64,000 nt of DNA from VYFG01 sp965248685 (GCA_965248685.1 CBDFKC010000003.1:868001-932000); one strand, 5' to 3'. Shown: positions 8,011-17,021, counted from the first letter of the stretch. Notes: a model not told the origin generated them from the sequence alone. Program-made: numbers and translations.

Positions 8011-9354
8011 CTAATCTGCCAGTAGATCAGCTTCGAACGGATAATTGGTCAAATTTTCGAAGCCATCTTCTGTAATCAATACCTGGTCTTCCAGTTTCAC
8101 GCCCTCGTGGCCACCCACTGCACCGATATAGGCCTCAACACATAACGCCATGCCCGGTTGTAACACTTCGTGATAGCCATGGGCTTCAACGTCTTCTGGA
8201 TAGCGCACACAGGGATATTCATCGCAAAGTCCAACTCCATGCATCATTACGCCATAGCGCTGGGCACGGAATTCCTCTGAAAGTCGGTCTCCCTTGTTGG
8301 TAATTTCATGCAGGGTAATACCCGGTTTCAACAATGCCATATTCCTCTGAATATGGTCATGGGCAATTCGGTACAGGCGTTTTTGTTCGGCAGTAGGGGC
8401 GGCGTCGCCGATCATCCAGGTCCGGGACAGGTCAGCACATATACCATAGGGTCCAACCAAATCGGTATCGAGGGCCAGCAGTTCCCCATTATTGACCACC
8501 CTGGGGCCTGATTCCTGGAACCAGGGATTAGTCCGGGGCCCGGAAGACATCAGGCGACATTCGATCCATTCTCCACCACGGCGAATGTTTTCGGCGTGCA
8601 GGACCGACCAGATGTCATTTTCGGATATGCCCGGTTCGGTTGCCTGCTGCATGATGCCCATGGAAATTTCGGTGGAGGCGATGGAACAACGCATGGCTTT
8701 GATCTCGTCGGGACCTTTGATCACCCGAGCCAGTTCCATCACTTCCTGACCGTCGGAAACAGTAATACCGCATTTATCCGTAGCCCGCAGTCCGGCATTT
8801 TCAATTTTATCGATGGCGATACGACGGTTACTTCCGGCATGCTCCTGCAAGATACTTTCCACCGATGCAGCAAACTTTGCAGCGTGTTCATCTACTTTGG
8901 AGCCGGATTCAAAATAGAAAAACGAGGCCCCCGAACGCAACTCCTTTACCAGGGGAAGATAGGATGACAGGTGCTCGCTGCTATGAAAATCCCACAGCAC
9001 AATATACCCACTGGCAGCAACGAAACAGGCCCGGGCGGCGTTATGGCTGATCCAGACTTGCATATTGGTGCTGTCGGTAGCGTAACGAATATTCAAAGGG
9101 TCAAACAGGAGAACCCCAGCAAGATCCCGCTTCGCCAACTCGCCCTTGATCCGTTCCAGACGAAATTCGCGCATGGCAGTCAAATCGGGGCACTCCAGTC
9201 CTAATTGCTCCCATTCATTGAAGGCAAGGTCAGTGGGTCCAATTTCCACCCGATTATTTTCATTGGGAGAGCCATCGGGCTTTGCGGCACCAGGGCGACG
9301 CCGGGTTGGATCAATTTTTCTGTTGGAGCTGTTGAAGGAGAACGGATAGTTCAT
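8011..9354 (-). CDS. dddP: DMSP lyase DddP
   Basis: 447 residues, the length of DddP. DddP is an M24 (creatinase/prolidase-fold) metalloprotein that cleaves dimethylsulfoniopropionate to acrylate and dimethyl sulfide instead of hydrolysing peptides. The N-terminal KIDPTRRRP, GSPNENNRVEIGPTDLAF and YATDSTNMQVW segments are DddP-specific. All six metal ligands known from the family are present: D296, D298, D308, H372, E407 and E422, each shifted by one from published numbering. HAENIRRGGEWIE and MHGVGLCDEYPCVRYP also match. GAGG lies 7 bases before the ATG at 9354. Monocistronic; no acrylate-handling gene is adjacent. Plain Xaa-Pro dipeptidase is the alternative, but the specific segments argue against it. 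Confidence 0.92.
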   Translation of the reverse strand: MNYPFSFNSSNRKIDPTRRRPGAAKPDGSPNENNRVEIGPTDLAFNEWEQLGLECPDLTAMREFRLERIKGELAKRDLAGVLLFDPLNIRYATDSTNMQVWISHNAARACFVAASGYIVLWDFHSSEHLSSYLPLVKELRSGASFFYFESGSKVDEHAAKFAASVESILQEHAGSNRRIAIDKIENAGLRATDKCGITVSDGQEVMELARVIKGPDEIKAMRCSIASTEISMGIMQQATEPGISENDIWSVLHAENIRRGGEWIECRLMSSGPRTNPWFQESGPRVVNNGELLALDTDLVGPYGICADLSRTWMIGDAAPTAEQKRLYRIAHDHIQRNMALLKPGITLHEITNKGDRLSEEFRAQRYGVMMHGVGLCDEYPCVRYPEDVEAHGYHEVLQPGMALCVEAYIGAVGGHEGVKLEDQVLITEDGFENLTNYPFEADLLAD

Positions 9355-9567
9355 TGGTGATCCTCGAGGTATTCCCGATGTGATTTGCTTTGAGTAGGGA
9401 AATTTAATCGAAAACAGGGTTATGGGTAAAGCAATTTAATAGGGGCAAACAATTGGACCTATCGCGCTGGACGGCATTTCAATAGGTGGTGAGATTTGAT
9501 ACTGTCAATTCGAATTCCACAATTTGTTTCAGCGGTTTTATTTAGAACCTGCTCCATAATAGAATAA

Positions 9568-10455
9568 ATGAGTCCAGCACGTTTCCAATTAAGACTGCGC
9601 AGCGCGGGAATGTTTTCCAACGTCAACGAAGTGGTTCATCAATTGCACCTCGCGGCTCTTGGCAACTATCAATTCCGAATTAATTGGCGGGCCAGTTGCT
9701 ATCTGGAGCCGGAGAAAGGGGGTGAACCATGGCTATATTATTTTGAAAATTGCTTTGACAGCGATCAATGGCCTGGGGACTTACCCCGATTATCCGGTGG
9801 TAAAGCAATCGCCTGCTGCAAAAATAATTTGATAACCCCTCGCCTTAAAGAAGGACAATGCGCGCCCTTATTGTTACCCCAGGATCGGCACTTACCCGCT
9901 AAAATAATTCGGCAATATATAAAACCGAATCAGGCCACTAGCGAAATCATTCAGCAACATTTGGAAAAATTTACCGGGCGTTATGTAATCGGATTACACA
10001 TCCGCGGCCTTGGTAGAAACCACGGTGGTGCCGCTTCTATTTTGCGTCGACATGGTCGTGGCCAACTGGAAATGGATTATGATCGTTTTTTTGCGGTGAT
10101 TGATAAGCGGATAAACCAACAACCCGATGCCGCGATTTTTGTTTGCTCTGATTCCCTGACGGTCATCAATCACGTAGTTAAAACCTATGGTGAACGAGTT
10201 ATTAGCTACCCGGCCAGCCGAAGTGACTTCGGTGAAATGCATGCGGGTCATGCCAATAATCAGGGTTTTGAATTTTCTCCGTATAAGCTCGGACAGGATG
10301 TTATGGTTGAAGCCCATTTGCTGGCAAACACGGATTTCTTTGTACATGGAAATAGTAATGTGGCCAATTTCGTATTGTGTAAAAATCCGAACCTGGATTC
10401 CGTCTATGTTTATCAGCAGGAGATACAGGAAGTTATTGATCGCTTTGGTGGCTAA
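9568..10455 (+). CDS. fucosyltransferase-like (NodZ/GT23-type) protein
   Basis: 295 residues, no signal peptide. The second half resembles the alpha-1,6-fucosyltransferase/NodZ fold: YVIGLHIRGLGRN (the H-x-R nucleotide-sugar motif), AIFVCSDSLTVINHV, and a late EAHLLANTDFFVHGNSNVANFV segment of the kind that ends the GDP-binding domain. It would transfer a deoxy-sugar from GDP-fucose to a glycan or lipid acceptor. H-x-R here is followed by GLGR rather than the usual R-G-D/N, so the donor is uncertain. First of three same-strand genes (with the FkbM-like and decarboxylase genes), outside the main EPS cluster. Confidence 0.55.
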   Translation: MSPARFQLRLRSAGMFSNVNEVVHQLHLAALGNYQFRINWRASCYLEPEKGGEPWLYYFENCFDSDQWPGDLPRLSGGKAIACCKNNLITPRLKEGQCAPLLLPQDRHLPAKIIRQYIKPNQATSEIIQQHLEKFTGRYVIGLHIRGLGRNHGGAASILRRHGRGQLEMDYDRFFAVIDKRINQQPDAAIFVCSDSLTVINHVVKTYGERVISYPASRSDFGEMHAGHANNQGFEFSPYKLGQDVMVEAHLLANTDFFVHGNSNVANFVLCKNPNLDSVYVYQQEIQEVIDRFGG

Positions 10456-10528
10456 CGTCGCTTTTTATCAATAGAATAATTTCTGGTTTGTGCCGGGACC
10501 AATTTTAATTACCAAACCCTGATCATTG

Positions 10529-11281
10529 ATGGACAATTCTCTGCCAACGCCGATGACCGACCCGCAAAAACTACGCTCTATCATGCGAAGTATGCACCCG
10601 GTAACGACCGAAAAAAGACTGATCCGAATGGGGCCGGCGGGCGATGGTGGGTATCTGGTGCCGGATGATCTTGAAGCTATCGAAGCATGTTTCTCTCCGG
10701 GTGTAGCTAATGTTTCCGGATTCGAGCGTGAATGCGCCGATCGCGGCATGGCGGTTTTTATGGCTGACCGTGCAGTAAAGCAGCCAGCGGAACACCATCC
10801 TAGTTTTAACTTCCTCGAAAAGTATGTTGGCGTAACCACCAGCAAATATTTTATTACCATGGATGCCTGGGTGAATCAGTCTTTGCCCGGGTCAAACGGT
10901 GATTTGTTGTTGCAGATGGATATAGAGGGCTATGAATATGAAAACCTGTTAAATATGTCTGATCAGCTAATGCAGCGATTCAGGATTATCGTGATCGAGT
11001 TTCACGGCATGCAAATGTTATACAGCAGCCCCTACTTCTTTCTTGCCTCCCGGGTGTTTTCCAAACTGACCCAGACCCATGCCTGCCTCCATATTCATCC
11101 GAACAATTGTGCTACTGCGGTCTACCGCATGGGGATGGCAATTCCCCGGGTGATGGAATTTACTTTTCTGCGCAGAGATCGATTCTTCAAGACTTCTGCC
11201 AATCACAAGTTCCCCCATCCGCTGGATGTGGACAATACCGGCAATCCGACCCTGACCTTGCCCGAATGCTGGTTTAAGTGA
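10529..11281 (+). CDS. FkbM-like methyltransferase
   Basis: 250 residues from the ATG at 10529 (a TTG at 10526 adds one residue). DGGYLVPDDL near residue 40 replaces the usual glycine-rich loop. DLLLQMDIEGYEYENLLNM (~residue 128) is the hallmark D-I-E-G-x-E segment of FkbM-type SAM methyltransferases (PF05050), followed by IIVIEFHGMQML. Members O-methylate sugars and lipids. It lies 73 bases after the fucosyltransferase-like gene and may modify the same product. No good Shine-Dalgarno is visible. Confidence 0.68.
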   Translation: MDNSLPTPMTDPQKLRSIMRSMHPVTTEKRLIRMGPAGDGGYLVPDDLEAIEACFSPGVANVSGFERECADRGMAVFMADRAVKQPAEHHPSFNFLEKYVGVTTSKYFITMDAWVNQSLPGSNGDLLLQMDIEGYEYENLLNMSDQLMQRFRIIVIEFHGMQMLYSSPYFFLASRVFSKLTQTHACLHIHPNNCATAVYRMGMAIPRVMEFTFLRRDRFFKTSANHKFPHPLDVDNTGNPTLTLPECWFK

Positions 11282-11314
11282 ACTCCATGGCAGTTAATTA
11301 CCCCCGCGGTATCT

Positions 11315-12796
11315 ATGAATAAATCGACGAAACCGATCGCACCAGAGTTACCCCCCGAGTTCGAACTTACCAAGTTGCTCGACGTCGATATCAGTAACGT
11401 AATCGGCCCACTAATGGAATCCAGAACCGAAGATCCCATTGTCTGTCCGTCCACGGCTTCGATGCTGAGGAAAATGTTGCCAGAGGCATTGCCGTCCAGG
11501 GGAGTCGGGATTGATCAGGTGCTCGATCAAATCCGTCCCATGCTTGCCAACTACTGCAGGCGCAATACCCATCCGGGATTTTTTGGCTATGTTGCCTCCG
11601 GGGGATTACCGGTGGACCCATTGAGCCATGCCCTGGTAGCCACGGTAAACCAGAATGTTGTGGGCTATCCGGGTTCTCCTTCCGCCGCGACCATCGAGCG
11701 CACCGTGACCCAATGGCTATGTGAGCTGGCGGGATACCCGGCCCAAGCGGAAGGTGTATTCCTCGGTGGAGGTTCCCTGGCAAACCTGACAGCTATGGGA
11801 GCAGCATTGGTTCATCAATTTGGTCCGGACTATCGGCGAACCGGTATCATCACGGCAGCGGCCGGTAAGACCCCGGTTATTATTTGCTCCAGCGCAACCC
11901 ACTTTTCGATTCAGCGTGCCGCGGTCCTGCTGGGCTTCGGTACCGATAATGTAATAGCCATTGATACCGATGCCGATCACCGCATGCGTCTGGACCTGCT
12001 GGAGCGGGTGCTTGATGAGCAGGATTGCGTCGTCTGCGTAGTCGCTAGCGCTGGTACTACCACGACCGGGGCGATAGATCCCATCCATAAGATTGCTGAA
12101 CTCTGTGAGCGTAAGCAAATCTGGTTTCATGTTGACGCGGCTTATGGAGCCGGCGCTTTGCTCAGTGAGTCGTTGCGGCCGCTATTTGACGGGATTGAAC
12201 TGGCAGACTCCATCACCATGGACCTGCACAAATGGTTTTTCCATGCATTGGATTGCTCCGTGGTGTTGTATCGTGACCCTGGTTACGCGCGCCAGTTGTT
12301 CTACGAAAAATCCGACTATATTCATTTCCCCATTGACGGCCCGCCGGAGCAGCATATGTTTTTTCACCTTGGGCCAGAATTGTCCCGACGCTTCCGCGCG
12401 CTACCAGCCCTGATTGCTTTTTGCCACTACGGTGCGGAGGCCATGGGTCGAAACGTTTTGCATAACGTTGAATGTGCCCGCTACCTCGCCGAATTAATCC
12501 AAAGTCATGACAGTCTTCAATTGGTGGCAGCGCCACAATTGTCCATCGTAAACTTTCGTTACGTTGCCCGGGACCTGAATGGTGCTGAATCAAACGCCGA
12601 GTTAACCGATAATATTAACCACCAGATACAACAGCAAATTGAAGAGGAAGGGCAGTTTATGATGTCGCCGACCCAGCTAGAAGGCAGGACAATGCTGCGT
12701 ACTTGCATTGTTAATCATGGTACCCGACACTTTCATATTGAAGGTCTGGTAGAGCGAATATTGTTGCTGGGGGACCGGTTTGTTGGTGAAGGGTAG
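11315..12796 (+). CDS. pyridoxal-dependent decarboxylase (group II)
   Basis: 493 residues, PF00282 fold. PLP-binding features: GGGSLANLTA (151-160) for phosphate, H196 in ATHFS for ring stacking, D274 in HVDAAYG for the pyridine nitrogen, and K306 in TMDLHKWFF as the Schiff-base lysine. This places it with the aromatic-L-amino-acid/glutamate decarboxylases. The N-terminal THPGFFGYV segment is the usual substrate-loop entry. The substrate cannot be told; tryptophan, tyrosine, glutamate and aspartate decarboxylases share this layout. The ATG at 11315 follows the FkbM-like gene by 33 bases, so co-transcription is likely. Confidence 0.88.
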   Translation: MNKSTKPIAPELPPEFELTKLLDVDISNVIGPLMESRTEDPIVCPSTASMLRKMLPEALPSRGVGIDQVLDQIRPMLANYCRRNTHPGFFGYVASGGLPVDPLSHALVATVNQNVVGYPGSPSAATIERTVTQWLCELAGYPAQAEGVFLGGGSLANLTAMGAALVHQFGPDYRRTGIITAAAGKTPVIICSSATHFSIQRAAVLLGFGTDNVIAIDTDADHRMRLDLLERVLDEQDCVVCVVASAGTTTTGAIDPIHKIAELCERKQIWFHVDAAYGAGALLSESLRPLFDGIELADSITMDLHKWFFHALDCSVVLYRDPGYARQLFYEKSDYIHFPIDGPPEQHMFFHLGPELSRRFRALPALIAFCHYGAEAMGRNVLHNVECARYLAELIQSHDSLQLVAAPQLSIVNFRYVARDLNGAESNAELTDNINHQIQQQIEEEGQFMMSPTQLEGRTMLRTCIVNHGTRHFHIEGLVERILLLGDRFVGEG

Positions 12797-13133
12797 CTCA
12801 TCCCTATTATAAGGATTCCTCAGGGTTGATCAATTTTGAAGATAGAATCAGAAAATCTAGCCTTCCTCCATTACAAAACTCTAAGGAATAGCATAACCGT
12901 ACTCGTTATTGGGTTCAGACACCAGTGGGACAATGACAGTAAATGAGTTCTCTGGTCAACACTATTTTGCTCCTGACTACGAATTCACTATATACTAAGA
13001 GTTAGTTTGATGGTTCTGGGGAAAGTATAAACGACCTAGTCATGCAACTTCGACTAGGTCAGGAGATCGAAATCTGCTTCGGAGGCGAGCTGTCGCACAC
13101 TGATCAGAACTAATCTAACGGCAGTCGTATTCC
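12797..13133. other. intergenic region at the left border of the EPS locus
   Basis: No credible coding frame. Base composition turns AT-rich here and stays so for ~30 kb. The only structure is the inverted repeat described separately at 13033-13060. Confidence 0.6.
13033..13060 (+). promoter_or_regulatory. 9-bp stem inverted repeat upstream of the EPS locus
   Basis: GACCTAGTC and GACTAGGTC form a perfect 9-base-pair stem around a 10-base loop, 74 bases before the VanZ-like gene. No T-run follows, so it is not a good intrinsic terminator. It could be an operator or an RNA leader hairpin. Function is inference only. Confidence 0.4.
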
Positions 13134-13532
13134 ATGCCAAATTGGATGACCTGTTTTTTAATACTGCGACAAACGCGAGGGGCGATTTTTGTATTCTGTC
13201 TTGCAGCAGCATACTACGCTTCCTTATGCCTGTTACTGCGTGAAAATTTCTTCACGTATTCGAATAGAGTTGGCCACGGTGCGGTATTTGCGTTACTAAC
13301 TTTAACCGCCGCACTAACCCTTGGCTTTCATTATATCTTTTCGGGGTCTTTGGTTACCACCATACTGACCGTGAGTCTCGAGTGTTTTCAGGGCCTCCTA
13401 CGTCTCTATCGATATTCAACCACTGCAGATGGTCTTTCTCAATTGGCCGGTCTTGCCTTAGTTATGATTACTATTTGGCGGTCAAATCACTGCTTTCATA
13501 ATGAACCACAAAACGTTCTACAGGAAACCTGA
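13134..13532 (+). CDS. VanZ-like small membrane protein
   Basis: 132 residues, about four membrane helices. The spacing NRVGH-x-x-x-F (loop before helix 2), E-x-x-Q in SLECFQGLLRL, and R-x-S-T-x-x-D-x-x-x-x-x-x-G in RYSTTADGLSQLAG is the VanZ-like pattern (PF04892). VanZ-like proteins occur next to polysaccharide and lipid-carrier genes, but their activity is not well defined. It starts the EPS locus, 23 bases before the zinc-ribbon/SPOR gene. ATG start. Sequence divergence is high, hence moderate confidence. Confidence 0.58.
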   Translation: MPNWMTCFLILRQTRGAIFVFCLAAAYYASLCLLLRENFFTYSNRVGHGAVFALLTLTAALTLGFHYIFSGSLVTTILTVSLECFQGLLRLYRYSTTADGLSQLAGLALVMITIWRSNHCFHNEPQNVLQET

Positions 13533-13555
13533 ATTCCGTACTAACTACATTAGAA

Positions 13556-14482
13556 ATGACGTTTCCCGACGACACTCATATAGGCCTGACATGTAAAGTA
13601 TGCGGTGGTGGCGACTTATACCGAGTATCAAAAACATCCTTTCAACAGTTTGGGAATTTATTTATCGGTATTAACAATTACGCCTGTAGTGATTGTCAAC
13701 ACAAAGATTATAGGGTTATGTCAAAATGCCCAAAAATTGGTACAGTAATTTTTCTGGTAGTTCTCGCTTTCTTTTCTCTGCCTTTCACCAGCTTTACCAC
13801 ACTGTCGTTTAGCAATTTTTCGAAGGGCATTTCTGTTCCTAAAAAAGTCCCTACCCCCATTCTAGATCCTCCCCCTAAAAGCGTCAGTAGCGAAAAGGCT
13901 CAAACTGTTGGCAAGACAGTTTCCAATCCAATGTCCTTGAGACAATCAACCGCGACCGGTCAATCATCGCCAACAGATCCCAAAGTGCAACCTAATACGA
14001 TAGCTGAGACGTCAGCATCACCAGAATTGCTACAAACGAACGAAAGCCAGACAGCCGCTTCCTCGACATTCAGTTTGACGAGAGACACGCTGCCACAACA
14101 ATCAATTAGTCAAGTCCAAACAGCCGCGGCCAATAATCCAACCGATGAGGTGGTCGCTAGCAACGGCCAAGGCGGAAGAGAGAAAGTCCTCAGTCTTGAT
14201 CCCGGGCATTACACACTCCAGATTGCGACCGCTCTCACAGAGAAAGAGGCGACGTTGGTTGTACAATCGCTCCCATCCAACAATAATTCTCCGCCCGCAT
14301 TCTACTACCTGTCACCCGAACAGGAGTCGAAATGGTATCTGGTTCTATATGGTGACTTTCGCTCCAACAAAGAAGCAAACATAGCAAAAAATAACCTCCC
14401 CAACTGGATTAAACAAAATGACCCATTTGTCAGAAAAATATCAACGATTCAACGCTCAATGGGCAGCGATACTAAAAAATAA
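13556..14482 (+). CDS. zinc-ribbon, single-TM, SPOR-like domain protein
   Basis: 308 residues with an unusual architecture. A cytoplasmic four-cysteine zinc ribbon comes first (C13-x-x-C16 and C44-x-x-C47), then a membrane helix around residues 60-80. A ~130-residue Ser/Thr/Pro/Gln-rich disordered linker follows, then a C-terminal SPOR-like domain (~215-295): HYTLQIATALTEKEA with a later SKWYLVLYGDFRSNKEAN repeat. SPOR domains bind denuded septal peptidoglycan. Which ligand the ribbon binds is unknown. It lies between the VanZ-like gene and the HtrA-like protease and may link EPS work to the cell wall or division site. Confidence 0.68.
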   Translation: MTFPDDTHIGLTCKVCGGGDLYRVSKTSFQQFGNLFIGINNYACSDCQHKDYRVMSKCPKIGTVIFLVVLAFFSLPFTSFTTLSFSNFSKGISVPKKVPTPILDPPPKSVSSEKAQTVGKTVSNPMSLRQSTATGQSSPTDPKVQPNTIAETSASPELLQTNESQTAASSTFSLTRDTLPQQSISQVQTAAANNPTDEVVASNGQGGREKVLSLDPGHYTLQIATALTEKEATLVVQSLPSNNNSPPAFYYLSPEQESKWYLVLYGDFRSNKEANIAKNNLPNWIKQNDPFVRKISTIQRSMGSDTKK

Positions 14483-14567
14483 AGTTTGCTTGATTCCAGT
14501 AAAAACCAGATTTTCAGAACCAGCTGGTCCAAAATTTAACCCCCTCTTATGTGAGTGTTCTTGACTC

Positions 14568-15356
14568 ATGACAAAAATAAGCAAAGTTATCAGTTTGCCA
14601 ACCCTCTTGGCATTGACCTTGGTCGTTCATGTTGAGACGAGTACCAGCCCGATACTCTATGCTGCAGAGTATCCGGATTTCATAAAAATTTATGAGGAGA
14701 ACAAAGATTCCGTAGTTACTGTGGTGGTTAAAAAGAAAGCGCCTATGGTTAAAGTTGGCGAAGAGCCGAATGAAAACTTTCCCGAAATTTCAGAAAATGG
14801 TCCGTTGAAGGATTTCTTTGAAAAACATTTCGGTAACGGCTTCATTTCAAAACAGCTAAAATCTACTGGCACAGGACTAATTCTTTCGACCGACGGTAAA
14901 ATAGTAACCAGCGCCCACTTATTGAAAGACGCAATAAAAATTACTGTTTTTCTCAAGAAAAACAAAAAGTATAATGCGAAACCAATAAAAATAAACCATA
15001 AGCTCGACCTTGCTCTACTTGAAATAAAAGCAACCAACCTGAGAGAAGCAACATTGGGCAGTAGCAAAAGTCTGAAAGTTGGTTCATGGGTTCTGACCAT
15101 CGGCGCTCCATTCGGATTTCAAAAATCCGCATCCCAAGGAATAATTAGCGGGCTCAAGCGAAGACTTACCAAAGAAAACAAAATTAACTACATACAGACA
15201 GATGTAGCAGTAAATCCAGGAAATTCCGGTGGTCCATTGTTTAATAGTAGCGGAGAAGTAGTCGGACTGATATCGCAGATATTCAGTAATTCAGGGGGGT
15301 ATCAGGGAGTATCGTTTGCACTACCTATTGAAATCATCAATTCTGCCTTCCGCTAA
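14568..15356 (+). CDS. short HtrA/DegP-like serine protease without PDZ domain
   Basis: 262 residues: N-terminal signal peptide (hydrophobic 8-22, probable cleavage near YAA at ~33), then a trypsin-like fold with a complete triad: H117 in VTSAHLL, D147 in KLDLALLEI and S220 in NPGNSGGPL. The protein stops soon after the protease fold (SFALPIEIIN), where DegP/DegS continue into PDZ domains, so it has none. The family degrades or processes misfolded envelope proteins. The missing PDZ suggests constitutive or partner-controlled activity. It is on the same strand as the SPOR gene, 85 bases downstream, and convergent with the ligase gene. Confidence 0.85.
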   Translation: MTKISKVISLPTLLALTLVVHVETSTSPILYAAEYPDFIKIYEENKDSVVTVVVKKKAPMVKVGEEPNENFPEISENGPLKDFFEKHFGNGFISKQLKSTGTGLILSTDGKIVTSAHLLKDAIKITVFLKKNKKYNAKPIKINHKLDLALLEIKATNLREATLGSSKSLKVGSWVLTIGAPFGFQKSASQGIISGLKRRLTKENKINYIQTDVAVNPGNSGGPLFNSSGEVVGLISQIFSNSGGYQGVSFALPIEIINSAFR

Positions 15357-15466
15357 AGATATTGAGGGAATTCGGCTAACACTGCTTTTCCCTGATTGAA
15401 TTCGGTTAGCCATCGGGCGCCAAATATAATTCCAATTCAGGAATAGATATATTCTGATGTTTCGGA

Positions 15467-15643
15467 TCACAGTTCTTGCGCAAACGCCATGACAATATTG
15501 AGAATTGATTCCCTGGTACCACGAAATACGCCGTTAAGTTGATGCGGGGTTACGATGATACCTGCAATAATATTCTCCAATGCTTGCTTCGCCATTGACA
15601 ATCTATAAGCCTCATCTTTCGCGTCGTCATTGATTCCTGGCAA
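15467..15643 (-). CDS. possible small protein after the O-antigen-ligase gene
   Basis: A 58-codon frame from a TTG at 15643 to a TGA at 15467, unnoticed at normal size cut-offs. Its sequence has natural-looking composition, with an amphipathic helix (AKDEAYRLSMAKQALENII) and a final RESILNIVMAFAQEL. It begins 10 bases after the stop of the polymerase/ligase gene on the same strand. There is no clear ribosome site and no recognised family; it could also be the decayed end of a longer gene. Confidence 0.3.
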   Translation of the reverse strand: MPGINDDAKDEAYRLSMAKQALENIIAGIIVTPHQLNGVFRGTRESILNIVMAFAQEL

Positions 15644-15653
15644 TGGCAGTCAA

Positions 15654-17021
15654 TCATGGGGTAACCTCATTACCAGTTCTCGATTTCCGTCGTTGGTACG
15701 CCGAATTCGGGTTCGAAAGTATGCCCACGGCCACCCAAAAAGTAATTGCTACACCGGGGATATGTAAATTAAAGTCTCCAGTGCCATGAACCAATATTGA
15801 GCAAATCCCAGCTAACGCACCTGCCTGTAATGTTGAAAGTCTCTCAGGGAACACTTTAATTAACCAGTATCCACCTGCTCCTGCTATAAGACCCGTCCCA
15901 ACAATTCCAAAATCAAGAACGAATTCTAAAAAGTCATTGTGTGCGTAATCATAAAATAGATGGAGTTCAGGAGGCTGAACTGTCCTGAATGTGTCCAAAA
16001 AACTCCCTGCTCCTGCACCAAAAAGCCATGTGGTCAAAGGATAGTCCATGGTTGCTCTCCATATGAGAAACCGACCCTGGTCCAGGGAAAGAGCTAAAAG
16101 GCGGTCAAGCAAGCGATCGATTCCGAACCAGACCGAGCCCAATAGTACAAAAATTATCAAAATTACTGCGATCCACTTGAAATTCAGCGGCTTGCGCTGA
16201 TTCGAAGTCGAAGCTTCAATTCTACTAAGCAGTATCAACCAAATAACGACCCCCGCAATTGCGGAAGCGGCACCAAGTCGTGAATGGCTGCTAAAAACTG
16301 CCACCGCTATCAGCAGCGAAAATATCGCGAGGCCAAAGTACTGCGCCGCAGAGCGGAATCTAAATCTGAAACTTCGGATGAGTACCAGAATTAATGACAG
16401 GCCAATTGGCCATGATATTTCAAGAAATCCAGAATAATGATTCCGATTCACAAAAGTCCCGGTAGCATGGCCAATAAAATACTCCTTTTCCCAGATTCCA
16501 AGAATCGTTTGCTGACCGCCCGCTAGTGCAACTAACCCATATATACTTTGGAAAACGGCAAGAACGACAATCGTAGTTGTGATTAGCCGAATATCTCGGT
16601 AGTTTAGTGCGGAGACGATTGCTGCCACAAGCCAATAACTGGAAAAGACCGCCCAAAAACTGACCGTTTTAGCTGGATAGTTGGATAGTGCCAGTTCCTT
16701 GCAGAAGTCTTGGTCTGGACAATACTTTAATACGGAATTAATGTGAAATCCCAGCTCGATAGGAATAGTTTGAACTATCACGCATAGAGAAACAGCAAGC
16801 CAAGGAACTACCCATGCAATTAATAATTGTCTCGAGTTCATCCAGGTGCGACCAATCCCCAGAAAATTCGCCCATATAAATAACAATGGACCGAATACTG
16901 TCAATACTGCCCGGACCCAATTACTGTTCCCACCTTTCGCAAGAACTAAAATCAGAATCACCAGTGATATACCAACCGAAACAGTAACGTTTCGGTTACT
17001 CGACCGTTGCAAAAAAGCCAT
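15654..17021 (-). CDS. O-antigen ligase / Wzy-type polymerase (PF04932)
   Basis: 455 residues with ten or more membrane helices. The large periplasmic loop carries HATGTFVNRNHYSGFLEI (the conserved G-x-F-x-N-x-N-H-x-x-G motif of the Wzy_C/WaaL group), then a helix with SHSRLGAASAIAG, and the LFDYAHNDFLEF-like loop (YDYAHNDFLEFVLDFG). Such proteins polymerise or ligate undecaprenyl-linked glycans at the periplasmic face. GGAAG lies 5 bases before the ATG at 17021. It runs opposite to the neighbouring EPS genes. A second, unrelated polymerase candidate lies at 26232-27212, so this one could be a ligase or protein O-glycosyltransferase. Confidence 0.85.
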   Translation of the reverse strand: MAFLQRSSNRNVTVSVGISLVILILVLAKGGNSNWVRAVLTVFGPLLFIWANFLGIGRTWMNSRQLLIAWVVPWLAVSLCVIVQTIPIELGFHINSVLKYCPDQDFCKELALSNYPAKTVSFWAVFSSYWLVAAIVSALNYRDIRLITTTIVVLAVFQSIYGLVALAGGQQTILGIWEKEYFIGHATGTFVNRNHYSGFLEISWPIGLSLILVLIRSFRFRFRSAAQYFGLAIFSLLIAVAVFSSHSRLGAASAIAGVVIWLILLSRIEASTSNQRKPLNFKWIAVILIIFVLLGSVWFGIDRLLDRLLALSLDQGRFLIWRATMDYPLTTWLFGAGAGSFLDTFRTVQPPELHLFYDYAHNDFLEFVLDFGIVGTGLIAGAGGYWLIKVFPERLSTLQAGALAGICSILVHGTGDFNLHIPGVAITFWVAVGILSNPNSAYQRRKSRTGNEVTP

